A model generated the notes under the pieces. That model had not been told where the DNA came from. It saw only the letters and a program-made list of their open reading frames with translations, and did no database searches. 64,000 bases of DNA from Fagopyrum homotropicum. Its lineage: Eukaryota > Streptophyta > Magnoliopsida > Caryophyllales > Polygonaceae. Both the position numbers and the translations under genes were made by a program. This document shows positions 11,322 to 23,176 of the stretch, in pieces (position 1 is the stretch's first letter; every line of letters begins with the position of its first letter). Where the stretch lies: positions 140,755,981-140,819,980 of the forward strand of contig BSWB01000001.1 of NCBI GenBank assembly GCA_033239125.1, read 5' to 3'.

Positions 11322-12927
11322 TGTTAGCATGAAATATGACTATATTTTAGGCACTTGTTTTAGTTATATTTTCTCTCTTTTATGTGTACATAGATATGAG
11401 TTTGAAGCAATTGTGAGCTCATTCACCCACTTTGTCGATATAGAGATCTACACTAGCTTTGTTTTGTTTATAGGTGAATAAAGGCTTGGATTGGAGCAAA
11501 ATGTGGAAGAGAAGTAGTATTTGATCATGCTTGATGGAAAGGAAATGCTTTGGAGAGGTTAAGGAAGGAGCATGAGTGAAGAACATCACGAAATAAAGGC
11601 TTTCACAAGGATTTGAAGAACCACGCCCTAAATTACGGCCGTGGACTTGGCAATTGGATCGTGGAAGTGAGTTTGAAGCACAACAGAAACTTACACGGTC
11701 TATTCTACGGCCGTGAAAATTTGTTCATGACCGTGATTTCCATGATTTTTATGACGTGTCATATTTGCCACATCAGCAACGTCATTGGGCTTTCTCGTAA
11801 CCCTATTTTCGCCCTATAAGAAGGTTTGAGAAAGGAGTTTCGAGGACCTTCGCTTACATCTTCGCTGTGAGCTTTGAAGACGGCTGTTTAGGGTTCATTG
11901 ACCTTGAGGATTGAAGATTGGTGAAAGACGCGATATTGGAGATTACGTACTTTGGAGATTTTCTTAGGGTTTTCACTTTTGGAGACGGATTGACACTCCG
12001 TTCTTCTTTGTTCCCTAAGATCGCTGTGAGGATTCTTATTCCATTTTCTGAATTCATAAACATACTACTTTTGTTATTCGGATTCGAGATTGACTTTGTT
12101 TTGTTATTGAGTTTTCGAGGGTTTTCATCTTTCTTTCTTCTTAAATTGATTTTTGATATTATGATGATGGTTATTGGCTAAAACCCTTTAAGGTGAAGGG
12201 TTGATAGTTGTGGCTTAGATGATGATAGATCGATCGTAAACAGATTGAACCCTGAGAGTGTGAGAAACATCGTCGACACCCTAAACCACGGGCTGTTCTT
12301 GAGTTCCACGGCTGTGGAATCTCAAGATCCAGCCGTGATTTTCTATGTTTTATGACTTTTGCTTTTGCTTTAATCCAAAGTTAAAGATTTGCTTTAACCT
12401 AGCCTTGGCTTGCCTTTTCTAGGTAGTAGTGAGACTCAACATCCTCTATTTCGGTTTCGAGTGTCACAACCTTAACCGTTTTTGTTTATCTTTGATTCCT
12501 TGGGTTTGGGCATGGGTATTTGAGATTAATTCTTGTCCTTAGATCCTTTCTATACTGCAGCCTCAACAACCTTTATAGAGAGAGTTTTTGGGTTGGACAT
12601 ATAGGGTTTTGGAACTTCACCGTACATTACCTTACCTTAGTTAGACCTTTGCAATCTCAACTATGTCTTTACATCTATAGAATATCTTGAATCGATTGTC
12701 ACAATTAGATACCTGGATCTTTAGGGTTGCTGTTTTCCTCAATATTTGCAAATATTTTATACTTTTACTTGCTCGATTATTCGAAACTGAATTTGACTCA
12801 CCAAATCCCTGAGTTTGATACTCTGGAATACTTGCTTAACTACGCCGATCCGTACACTGCGGGTTCGCTTGCTTTTGTTTCAGTTTTATAATTAAAACTT
12901 ATTTGCACGCACGCTTTTGAGCGAACA
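11322..12927 (+). repeat. 5' LTR of element I
   Basis: 1606 bp, starting TGTTAGCATG and ending GAGCGAACA. It carries copies and variants of the family-1 palindrome at about 11625-11735 (upstream of the TATA-like box) and 12290-12345. It matches the 3' LTR at 35842-37455 with only a few percent difference by eye. Confidence 0.93.
11815..11820 (+). promoter_or_regulatory. TATA-like box in the 5' LTR of element I
   Basis: TATAAG in the context CCCTATAAGAAGG, about 490 bp into the LTR, is the best candidate for the U3 promoter. The same sequence recurs in the 3' LTR near 36336. Confidence 0.45.
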
Positions 12928-12933
12928 AGTTTT

Positions 12934-12951
12934 TGGTGCCATTGCCGGGGA
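12934..12951 (+). promoter_or_regulatory. Primer binding site, tRNA-Asp type (element I)
   Basis: TGGTGCCATTGCCGGGGA lies 6 nt after the LTR. It differs at two positions from the perfect complement of the plant tRNA-Asp 3' end (TGGCGCCGTTGCCGGGGA), which element II still has. Athila elements typically use this primer. Confidence 0.85.
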
Positions 12952-13053
12952 TTTGGTCTAAGCCAAATCCGGTTTTCGGTTGTCGAGCTTGGGAGCTTTG
13001 CTCTTGTCATTTGATATCTCTCTTTGAGTAATTTTTGCAGATTCTTTAGGTAT

Positions 13054-14852
13054 ATGCGAAAGACTAGATCTACCAAAGACCTAGTTCCTTTTGATCCAGA
13101 ACTTGAGAAAACTTTGAGAAGAAAGTTAAAAGAGAAAAAGATGGCTGAAAACAATGAGAGAAACATCCAAGCGGAGTTGGATGAAGTTCAACTTCAACTT
13201 AAGCTGAGTGAGAAAGCTCATATGGAAGAATTGGAGCGTCATCAATTCCAAATGGATGAGCTCAAAGCTATGATGATGGACATGAAGTTGGAGATGAATG
13301 ATGCTAAAAAGAAGAAGGTCAAGAAACCAACTAAGTCCATTAGAGCTGAATCATCCGAAGATGAGGATGATGATATGCCACCACTTGAGGACATTGATCC
13401 GGTGATCCATCCCGTTCGTAACAACCCTAGACCACCGGTTGTTCCTCGCATTCCCGTTGGAAATGTGAGAGTTGCTCATGAAGGGGATGAACCACGAACT
13501 CTTGGGCGATGAATGGATCCAATTCAGCAACCGCACCGTCTAGGTGTGAATTTCGGAGCTGAGGATATCCAGGAATTTAGTTTTAGCCCGCAAGTTATCA
13601 CCATGGTTCGCCAAAGTCAATTTGGTGGAACTAGTGTTGAATCTCCACACCAATATTTGTAGAATTTTGAGATTCTCATGGAGACATTGAAGCCGAAAAT
13701 GGCTACCAACAACAACTACAAGATCAAACCGTTCTTCTTCTCTTTGAAGGACAAGGCTTTGGCTTGATATCAAGATCTTCCAACTGGAAGGCTTAACACA
13801 TGGGATGATCTATCTTCGGAGTTCCTCACCAAGTTCTTTCTGCCATCCAAAATGGCGGATTGAGAGGTAAGATTAATGCATTTTCTATGAAAATTAACGA
13901 AAGTTTGTTTCAATCATGGGAAAGATTTCAGGATCTCTTATTGGATTGCCCACACCATGGCATTTCAAAGTTGGAGTTATTGGAGATCTACTACAAGGGG
14001 TTGAATGTGGAAACACGCAATCTTCAATCTCTCTCTTGTGGTACATTCATGGACATGAGAGAAGATGACACTTGAGACTTTAGTGAGAAGCAAGCCCAAG
14101 TGATTGAGAAGTATTCCCAGCGGAAGGTGGATCCTAATAGCCGGAATCAAGGAGATCTAGGAGCTAAGCTAACACAAGGTGAACAAACTCAAATATTCTC
14201 CCTCAACACCGAAATCAAGGAGTTGAAGGAAATAATTAGAGTTGGCCTTCAAAAGCCAAAGGAGCAAGATGTTGGCTACTTAGGAAACAACAACAACCAC
14301 CACCAAGGGAATAGGAATAATAACCGGAACAACAATTGGAACAACAATTGGAATAACAACAACAATAGGAATTCCAACAACAATTGGCGGTCCAACCAAC
14401 AACAAAACTCCGGCAATTCCTATCCAAATTCTGAAAATTCACTAACATATCCATCTTCTTCCACTCCTTTGAAAAGCCAGGGGTAAACTTCAAATGGTTC
14501 AAACAATAAGGAAAATGAGAAGCCCGATCCTATGTTGGAGACGATCTTAGGAAAGCTCCAAGGGTTGGAGAGTTACATAAATGCGGTTGACAAAGCTCAC
14601 AAGACTTTGGAAAACCATATGTTCAGCAAGGCCGGAGAAGTTCCTAGAGATCAAGGGAAGCTTCCCGGAAAGACGGAGGATAACCCAAAGGGAAGGGTGA
14701 TGGCTATCACAACTAGGAGCGGTGTGACAACTACCGACCCGCAACCTATGTTTGTAGAAGTTCCAGCCGAGAAGGAGAAAGAAAAGGGGAAGGAGAAGGA
14801 AGATGTCTATGTTCCTCCTCCAGCTTACAAACCTCCACTACCATTCCCGTAA
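13054..14852 (+). pseudogene. gag: gag of element I (broken)
   Basis: Starts MRKTRSTKDLVPFDPELEK, a start shared with element II and, in its VPFDP core, with element III. A long Lys/Glu-rich coiled-coil-like stretch and an acidic patch (SSEDEDDD) follow. The capsid-like gag domain is at about 13600-14080 (FFFSLKDKAL, LNTWDDLSSEFLTKFF, FQSWERFQDLLLDCPHHG). The C-terminal part (14280-14420) is extremely Asn-rich, and no CCHC zinc knuckle is visible. In-frame stops occur at 13510 and near 13660, 13765 and 14073, with a frameshift near 13860 and another stop near 14486, so no full gag can be made. Confidence 0.85.
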
Positions 14853-14903
14853 TCTAGAGGAAGAGCGCGTCTAGACAAGCAATTCGGTAAGTTCATTGAA
14901 CTA

Positions 14904-17900
14904 ATGAGCAAACTGCACATTAATATACCTTTCATCAATGCTATTGTAGGTATGCCCGCTTACGGGAAGTTCTTGAAAGATCTCCTCTCTAACAAGAGGA
15001 AGCTAGAAGACTTTGGAGAAATTAAGATGAGTTCGGAATCTTTGGAACTCGTAAAAACGATGATGGAAAAGATGCCCCCAAAGATGAGAGATCCGAGGTC
15101 ATTTTGCATTCCAATTGAAATAGGAGAAGTCACATATGACGCTCTTTGTGACTTGGGAGCAAGCGTTAGTATCATCCTGCTTGCTTTGTGTAGGAAGGTC
15201 GGTTTAGGTGAACCTAAACCGGTTAAGATGACGTTATACATGACGGATCGATCCATAACTCGTCCCGTCGGTATCATTGAAGACGTCCCAGTCAAGCTCG
15301 GTAAGTTTTACATTCCAATAGATTTTGTTGTGCTTGACATTCCAGTAGATTGTCCAGTTCCGATCATACTCAAAAGACCGTTTCTTGCAACATCCGGTTG
15401 TATGGTGGATTGCAAGAATGCTAGAATGTCCTTCGACATAGGAGAAGAGAAGGTCAAGTTTGTTCTTTCAACTTTGGTGAAAGAACCAACTCTTGGAGAG
15501 AATATGTTCAATATCTATGACGAGGAAGCGTCTATAGAGAAAGTGAGCTCGATTCTATTCAAGGATCCATTGCAAAAGGTCATAACCATGAGCATCATGG
15601 AAAAGGGAGAGGAAGAGGATTGCAATGATGAGATTGAAGCATTGGAAGAGCTAAAGGAAGTGCAAGAGGAAGAGTTTGAAAAACTTTACGATGGCTCAGA
15701 AAACGTGAGGAATCACGGTCAGTCGTACTTTTCCACGGCCGTGGTTTCTCCCAAGCTGCCCGTAAACTGCTATTTTGAGAGCAACAGAGAGTTACACGGC
15801 CAAAACCACGGCCGTGGAACCAACAGCGGTGCCGTAATTGAGTTCCACGCCCTAAATTACGGCCGTGGAAGTAACAGTGGTGCCGTAATCTTGGGAATTT
15901 CTGAGATCAGTTCCATTCTTTCCACAAATGCTCTTGAGTCTTCTTCAATCACTCCTATACCTTTAGAGACTTATAAGAAAGCGTCAGACACACCTCAAGA
16001 CTCATCAACGGCATCAATTGCAATGGAATTGAAACCACTTCCCACACATCTTCGGTATGCATTTCTTGGAACTAATTCTACTTTTCCCGTAATTGTTAGT
16101 TCCGATTTAATTGAAGATGAACATGAGAAGCTAATTGCTGTTCTAAGGAAATATAGGAAAGCCTTAGGTTACACTATAGAGGATCTTGTAGGAATTAAAC
16201 CATCATTATGCATGCACAAGATCCTAATGGAGGAAGATTTCAAGCCTTCGCGACAACCTCAAAGACAGTTAAATCCGATCATAAAGGAGGTTGTCAAGAA
16301 GGAAATTCTTAAGTTACTTGACGCAGGTATCATATATTCTATCTCCGATAGCAAGTGGGTGAGCCCCGTTCAAGTTGTCCCAAAGAAAGGAGGAATGACG
16401 GTTATCACTAACAAGAACAATAAGCTCATTCCTACAAGAACCGTAACGGGATGGAGGATGTGCATTGACTACCGCAAGTTGAACAACGCAACTAGGAAGG
16501 ATCACTTCCCGCTACCATTCATAGACCAAATGCTTGAGAGGTTAGCACAACACTCTTATTTCTGTTATCTTGACGGTTATAGTGGTTTCTTCCAGATTCT
16601 GACCACCCGGACGATCAAGAGAAGACCACATTCACGTGCCCGTGGGGTACGTTTGCATATAGGAGGATGCCATTCGGGCTTTGTAATGCCCCATCCACCT
16701 TTCAAAGGTGCATGATGGCCATCTTCTCCGAGTATATTGAGGAAATCATGAAGGTTTTTATGGACGATTTTTCTGTATATGGTTCCTCTTTCGATAATTG
16801 TCTTTCTAACCTTTCTCTTGTATTGCAAAGGTGTGAAGACACTAACCTAGTTCTTAATTGGGAAAAGTGTTAATTCATGGTTAAGGAAGGCATTGTACTA
16901 GGACACTTGATCTCTAGTAGAGGGATCGAAGTAGATAAGGCGAAGATAGAGACTATAGAGAAACTTCCTCCCCCATCTTCGGTGAAAGGGCTAAGAAGTT
17001 TCCTAGGACATGCTCGATTTTATAGACGTTTTATCAAAGACTTTTCTAAGATTTCAAAACCGCTAACTAATCTATTGATGAAGGATGCAGTTTTTGATTT
17101 CTCGTAGGATTGTTTCGATGCTTTCTACAAGATCCGGGAAGCTCTCATCTCAGCCACGATCATCCAACCTCCGGACTGGAATCTCCGTTCGATGTTATGT
17201 GTGACGCAAGTGACGTAGGTGTTGGAGCTGTGCTGGGGCAAAAGAAGGAAGGCCGGACACATGCTATCTATTTCGCCAGCAAGACGCTAGATGAAGCGCA
17301 ACTCAACTACGCCACAACGGAGAAAGAACTTTTAGCTATTGTCTATGCATTTGAAAAGTTTCGTTCTTATCTTGTAGGTGCGAAGGTAATTGTATACACA
17401 GACCATTCAGTGATCCGGTATCTACTCGCCAAGAAGGACGTGAAACCGAGGCTGATTAGATGGATTCTTCTCCTACAAGAATTCGATCTAGAGATCCGCG
17501 ACAAGAAAGGCTCGGAAAATTCTGTTACGGATCATTTGAGTCGTCTACCATACATTGAAGACGACGATCTACCCATTGATGAATCCTTCCCGGATGAACA
17601 CTTACACATCATAGAGGAGTGCATCGACAAGATATCTAGAGGTAACGAACCTTGGTTTGTTGACTTTGTGAATTACTTGGTTTGTCAGGAAATACCTCCC
17701 GGATTATCCTATGCACAAAGAAAGAAGTTCTTTAGGGATGTCTAGCAATACTTTTGGAATGAACCTCTACTCTTCAAGAGAGGTCCCGACGGCATCATTA
17801 GGAGATGTGTGCCGGAAGACGAGATGCAAAGCGTTATTCGTCATTGTCATTCACTACCTTGTGGAGGACATGCTAGTTCCCATAAAACTAGCGCTAAGGT

Positions 17901-18927
17901 ATTACAATCCGGTTTCTTTTGGCCTACTTTGTTTAAGGATGTGCAAACCTTTGTTTCCTACTGCGATGCTTGTCAAAGAACAGGAAATATCTGTAGGAGA
18001 AACGAGATGCCCTTCAATAACATTCTAGAGGTGGAAATCTTCGATGTTTGGGGAGTCGACTTCATGAGACCTTTCCCATCATCTTGTGGAAACCAATACA
18101 TCCTTCTAGCTGTAGATTATGTTTCGAGACGGGTTGAAGCTATTGCCTCTCCAACTAATGATGCCATGGTTGTTGTCAAGTTCTTTAATAAAACTATTTT
18201 CCCAAGGTTTGGGACACCACGGACCATCATTAGTGACGGAGGTTCACACTTCATTGCCCGATGATTCAAAGCTCGACTAGCCAAGTATGGGGTGGCTCAC
18301 AAGATCGTCACTCCCTACCAGCCACAAACAAGTGGGCAAGTGGAAATTTCGAATAGAGAGATCAAGGGCATCCTTGAGAAGACGGTGTCAAAGACAAGGA
18401 AGGATTGGTCTTTGAAACTAGATAATGCGCTATGGGCGTATAGGACTGTATACAAGACACCTATAGGTACAACACCATACAACCTTGTGTATGGGAAGTC
18501 TTGTCATCTCCCGGTGGAGCTAGAACACAAAGCATACTGGGCTGTGAAGTGGTTCACCTTCGGCATGAAGGAAGCAGGCAAGAAGCGCCTCTTGGACCTA
18601 AATGATCTTGAAGAACTCCGCTTGAACGCCTATGAGAACGCAAAGATTTACAAAGAAAGGGCGAAGCGTTGGCATGATAAGCATATCATTCCAAAGGACC
18701 TCAAAGAAGGAGATCAAGTTCTCCTCTTCAATTCGAGACTTTGCCTCTTTCCAGGAAAGCTTAAATCTCGTTGGACTGGACCTTATCTAATCAAACGTGT
18801 CTTTTCCCATGACGCAGTTGAAGTATGGGGTGAAAAGAGCGGAAGTTTCAAGGTGAATGGCCAACGACTTAAGAAGTATTCACCGGAGCTCCCAGTTGAG
18901 GAAATCGCTCCGATTGTCCTCGAATAA
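14904..18927 (+). pseudogene. pol: pol of element I: protease, RT, RNase H, integrase (broken)
   Basis: Protease active site is CDLGAS (Asp at 15150), the DLGA form common in plant Athila elements. A linker full of family-1 palindromes (15710-15890) follows. RT: KPSRQPQRQLNP (about 16240), YLDGYSGFFQI (about 16565) and catalytic MDDF (about 16760). RNase H: MCDASDVGVGAVLGQ (about 17190) and YTDHSVIRYL. Integrase: HCH...C-x2-C zinc region (about 17835-17980), catalytic VDFM (about 18056), SDGGSHF (about 18233) and the Glu in QVEISNREIK (about 18340). Breaks: frameshift about 16605-16670, TAA at 16871, TAG at 17105, frameshift near 17170, TAG at 17743, TGA at 18262. Catalytic residues mostly survive, so decay is recent. 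Confidence 0.92.
15710..15890 (+). repeat. Cluster of family-1 palindromic modules inside the pol reading frame (element I)
   Basis: Two exact copies of CCACGGCCGTGG (about 15733 and 15802) plus variants such as TTACGGCCGTGGA occur in about 180 bp without breaking the frame. They are translated as HGRG/YGRG-like repeats between protease and RT. The equivalent place in element II (28570-28770) has the same arrangement. Confidence 0.85.
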
Positions 18928-18968
18928 AACCAGGAACAGTCTAGCTACGGACCCAAAACAAGCTCTTA

Positions 18969-18984
18969 TTGGGAGGCAACCCAA
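18969..18984 (+). promoter_or_regulatory. Post-pol stem-loop H1 (element I)
   Basis: Stem TTGGG / CCCAA with loop AGGCAA lies 42 nt after the pol stop and is preceded by AAGCTCTTA. The same loop with different but pairing stems occurs in element V, and a near-identical loop in element IV. This suggests a conserved RNA structure at the pol/accessory junction; function unknown. Confidence 0.6.
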
Positions 18985-19685
18985 GGTATTGCATTTACGT
19001 TTTTGTTTTTTTCTTTCTTAGATTAGTTTAGTTTAGTTGTTTTTGTTTTGTTTTCCCTCGATACCTCCCGGTATGTTATGATTTTGGATGTAGGAATAAA
19101 GAATGGGCAAAGGAAAGAAGAAAAAGTTGGAAGGAATTCACGAAACTTGGATTTTGGCAAATAATAGAGAGTTCCACTCCCTAAATCACGGTCGTGGAAA
19201 TAACAGGTGACCGTAATTTCCCAAAATTTGGCATAAATCATCAAAACCACGGGTTCCGTACATTTCCACGGCCGTGGAATACCCCGAGTGACTGTGATTT
19301 TCAAAAATTTTACGGCCACTATATAAACCACCTTCCTTCACAAAACACAACCAAAACCCCTTTCCACACCCAAAACCACGCCCAGAATCGCCGACCACTT
19401 TCATTATCCCGTAATTCTTCATTCGGAGTCCGATTCGATCAATTCTTGAGCCTAAAGTGGAGCATTTTCGATCATCTACAAGATCCAAGCAACAAACCGA
19501 GTGAACAATCCACGTTAGAGAAGGAATTTGGATTTGAAAGATCCAAAACCTAGGTTTTAATCCCTTTTCTCTTCTTTGTCAATTTGGTTCAATTTCTTCG
19601 CAAGATTTTAGGAGAACTGAACGAAATTGGAATTGGAATTAGTCTAGGACAGTGATTGTTGATTTTGGTGTGGATTTGCTAAGAA
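18985..19685 (+). other. Leader between pol and accessory ORF (element I), with palindromic modules
   Basis: No coding function is apparent. It contains TTCCACGGCCGTGGAA at about 19262 and half-modules (TCACGGTCGTGGAA, ACCGTAATTT) at about 19185-19300. The corresponding segment in element II is 24704-25552. Confidence 0.6.
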
Positions 19686-20111
19686 GTGAGAGAAACAGAG
19701 CAAAACCACGGTCCAGAACATTTCCACGGCCGTGGAAAATCAAGAACAGACCGTGATTTTTTCTGTTGTCGAGAGAAAAAGTTTAGAAGGAAATCTAGTA
19801 GGAACAAGAAGCAAAAGGGTGATAGTTCCTCCTCTTTCCAACCCCCTTCTAGTGAACCACCATCACCACCACCTCCTAGAATCCCTATAATTCATGAGGA
19901 TTACATAGGAGCCTTGGAAAAGATCGAAAAGAGGGCAATCATAGGACCTAGATACCTTCTCCTAGAGGAGCTTGAGGAGCTCAATGTTGTGAACGATTTG
20001 ACTTGGCTCTTGGATAGAGCCGGATTGATCATCTTCTCTTCTATTAGAGAAGATGCCTATGAGGAGATAACAAGGGAGTTTGTGACTTCCTTTGAGCATA
20101 GCCATGTGAAC
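19686..20111 (+). pseudogene. Accessory ORF of element I, 5' part (interrupted by element II)
   Basis: Encodes the N-terminal part of the protein found whole in element II: basic RRKSSRNKKQKG, Ser/Pro-rich stretch, then HEDYIGALEKIEKRA, DLTWLLDRAGLI and REFVTSFEHSHVN, where element II cuts in. The ATG used by element II is destroyed here by loss of one base near 19778. The available upstream ATG (19686) would read through a palindromic module instead. The frame resumes at 33313. Confidence 0.85.
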
Positions 20112-21833
20112 TGTTCGCCCGAAAACGTGCGTGCAAATAAGCTTTATATTTATAAAACTAGAATAAAAGCAAGCGAACCCGAAGTGTACGGATCGGCGTA
20201 GATTAGCAAGTACTCCAGAGTATGGAACTCAGGGAATTGGTGATTCAAATTTCAGTCTCAAGTAGTCAAGCAAGTAAAAGTGTAAAGCTTTGCAAATATT
20301 GGGGAAAACAGCAACCCTAAAGATCCGGATATCAAATTGTGGCAATCGATTCAAGATATACTATTGATATAAGGACAGAGATGAGAATTGCAAAGGTATA
20401 CTAAAGCGAGGTAATGTACGGTGAAGTTCCAAAACCTTATATGTCTCACCCAAAGACACTCTCTATAAAGGTTGTTGAGGCTGCAATATAGAAATGATCT
20501 AAAGGTAAGAATTAATCTCAAATACCCAAACCCAAACCCAAAGGATCAAGATAAACTCAAATGGTTAAGGTTGTGATACTCGAAATCGAAATAGAGGATG
20601 TTGAGTCTCACTACTACCTAGGAAAGGCAAGCCAAGCCTAGGTTAAAGCAAATCATTAACTTTAGATTAAAGCAAAAGCAAAGGTCGTAGATCAGGAAAA
20701 ATCACGGCAGGATCTTGAGTTCCACGGCCGTGGAACCTCAAGAACAAACCGTAATTTAGGTTCGTCGACGAGTTTCTCGCACTCTCAAGGTCCAATCTGT
20801 TTACGATCAATCTATCATCATCTAACCCACAACTATCAACCCTTCACCTTAGAATTGCTAAAGGGTTTTAGCCAACAATCATTGTCACTAATTCAATATT
20901 CAAATATGGAAGAGAGAAATATGAAAACCCTCGAAAACGCAATAAACACTTAAAATCAATCTCAAATCCAAATAACAAAACAATATGTCTAATGGATTCA
21001 GAATACGGAATAGGAATCCTCACAAATAATCTCAAGCATACAATGGAAAACGGTTGTCAATCGTTTCCGGAATCAAAATCTAAGAAATCTCCAAACTTCC
21101 GCCGCAAGTAAACTTCGATCTTCAATCCTAGCCGTCGGCTCCGAAACTCTAAGCGGCGTCCAAAACAACCCTAAATACGGGATAAGCGCGGCTAAGCACG
21201 AGGTAAGCCGGGGTAAGCGTGGATTCCGAAAACTCCGTTCCGTACTTTTATTGAGCGAGGAAGGGTTACGATAAAAGCCCATTAACTTTGATGACGTGGC
21301 AAGTATGATACGTCATAATATTCGCCAAGATCACGGTCATGTAGAACCTTCCATGGCCGTGGTTTAGAGCGTGGAATCAGATTACGGTGCCATATAACTT
21401 CCACGGCCGTGGTTTAGACCGTGTAACTCTCTCGAATGCTCCAAACTCTCTTCCACGTTCATGATGCCAAGTCCACAGCCGTGGTTTAGAGCGTGGACTT
21501 CAATTCCCTTCTCCAAGGCCGTAATTCAGGGCGTGGACTTGCTTAACTTCTTTCTTTGCCTTTGTTTCGTGCAATCTTCCATTCCATGCTCCTTCCTTAG
21601 CCTCCCTAATGCATCTCCTTGTCCTCGAACATGATCAAATACTCCTCTTCCATTATTTGCTCCGATTCAAGCTCTTGTTCACCTATAAACAAAATAAAGC
21701 TAGTGTAAATCTCTATATCGACAAAATAGGTGAACAAGCTAAAAATTGCTTCAAAACTATATCCATGTACAATATAATGAAGGAAAAATAACTAAAACAA
21801 GTGCCTAAAATATCGTCATATATCATGCTAACA
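20112..21833 (-). repeat. 3' LTR of element II
   Basis: 1722 bp, seen on the plus strand as TGTTCGCCC...GCTAACA. It contains family-1 palindromes at about 20720 and a dense cluster at 21340-21545. It differs from its partner at 31580-33307 by several percent by eye. Confidence 0.93.
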
Positions 21834-21872
21834 AAATACCCCATACTTGTCACTTGCTTGTCCCCAAGCAAG
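21834..21872 (-). promoter_or_regulatory. Polypurine tract and adjacent stem-loop H3 (element II)
   Basis: On the minus strand the tract AAGTATGGGGTATTT (21848-21834) abuts the 3' LTR. Just upstream is a perfect 8-bp hairpin, CTTGCTTG / CAAGCAAG, with loop GGGA (21872-21853). Confidence 0.8.
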
Positions 21873-23050
21873 GTTTTCAAAAGCTTAGAACACAAGTTAG
21901 AATGAAATATGGATGCAACTTCAAAACAAAGCAATCTCTTTGACAAATGTGCTTCTAGTCAATAGATCATCCTCATAACTTGCTTCATTCATACTTGAAA
22001 ACATTCATACACATAAACCAAATAACGTAGAGCAAAGAAACATAATAAATTGCTTAAACTTTAAGACAAACATCATAACCTTCAAGCATTGTCAAAATCA
22101 AGCATGTGAAACTTCAATTTAGATCACCAAGGCAAATAACACTCTTTTGATCTTAAGGACTTTCAAGTAAGGCCGAGAATGCAGAAAGGAGGGAAACTTG
22201 TAAGGGATGTGGTGCATTAATCCGGGAAAAAGGAGTACCGTAACTCTTTTTCTTTTTGTTTTGCTTACAACACCCATCAACTTAGAGCTTTGCTCTTTTC
22301 TTTTTCACGTTATTTTTCGACTTTACTTTTTGGAAATATGGACAGCGGTGCACAAAAACCGAAGCCTAGGAGATTGACGTTTCTCAATTTCGAGATGCCT
22401 CAAACCTTTGATGCACATACCATAATGCGTTAGGAATATCGCTTAATCCGACTTTGGCAAGACACAAACACCCGGCTATGTGAATGGTGCCGAGTTACTC
22501 ATCGTCATGATTGACTTCCCCAAACCTATAATTTCTATTCTTTGGATGCAAACAATTGCTTTCATGGCCCTCCCACATCAAACATGCCAAAACACAACTC
22601 CTCCTAGTTCCTGATAGGTAAGGGAGACAATTATTTGATTGAGGGGCTAAATGATCAAAGAAAGAAGTAAGAAAATCGAAGTGCCTTAATCATTTCATAA
22701 AGAAGTATAAGAACTTATATTGTGATTTCAACCTTCGTTTCTCAATATGATTTAGATAAAACTCTTCACATTATGAAACTTGCAAGAAATGATAAACAAC
22801 ACACTTAATTTCTTTTCAATTCATTGTTCAATTTAAGCATACAATTGTCATCAAAAACTCATTCCGCAAGTGAGAATTATCATAGGAATCATTCCTAATC
22901 TTAGAAGCACAAAAACTTTTCAAATTTTATGGGTTTTTCAAAGCTTTTTCATGCAATGCAATAATGAAAACGTGTGACTATAAGATGAAACATGCAAGTG
23001 TCATGGATAAGCAAGCAAACATAGTAGAGTTATTACAATCATAGTCACAT
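21873..23050 (-). other. 3' untranslated region of element II
   Basis: No ORF of note. About 22448-22510 contains a block (GAGTTACTCG, CTTTGGCAAGACACAAACACC on the plus strand) also present in elements I and V. A low-complexity segment lies near 22240-22330. Confidence 0.7.
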
Positions 23051-23087
23051 CCCACCCCATACTTGAAACATACATTGTCCTCAATGT
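23051..23087 (-). promoter_or_regulatory. Internal PPT-like tract and stem-loop H2 (element II)
   Basis: Minus strand: stem ACATTG / CAATGT with loop AGGA (23087-23072), followed by AAGTATGGGGTGGG (23064-23051). It repeats the hairpin-then-AAGTATGGGG arrangement of the true PPT, about 1.2 kb upstream of it. Confidence 0.65.
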
Positions 23088-23176
23088 TCAAAAAGAAAAA
23101 TAAAGACAAGAAAAGAAAACAAAGAAACTCACTAGACGGTGGTGGGGCGGCTCAAACCGGCAATCATCTCATGTCA

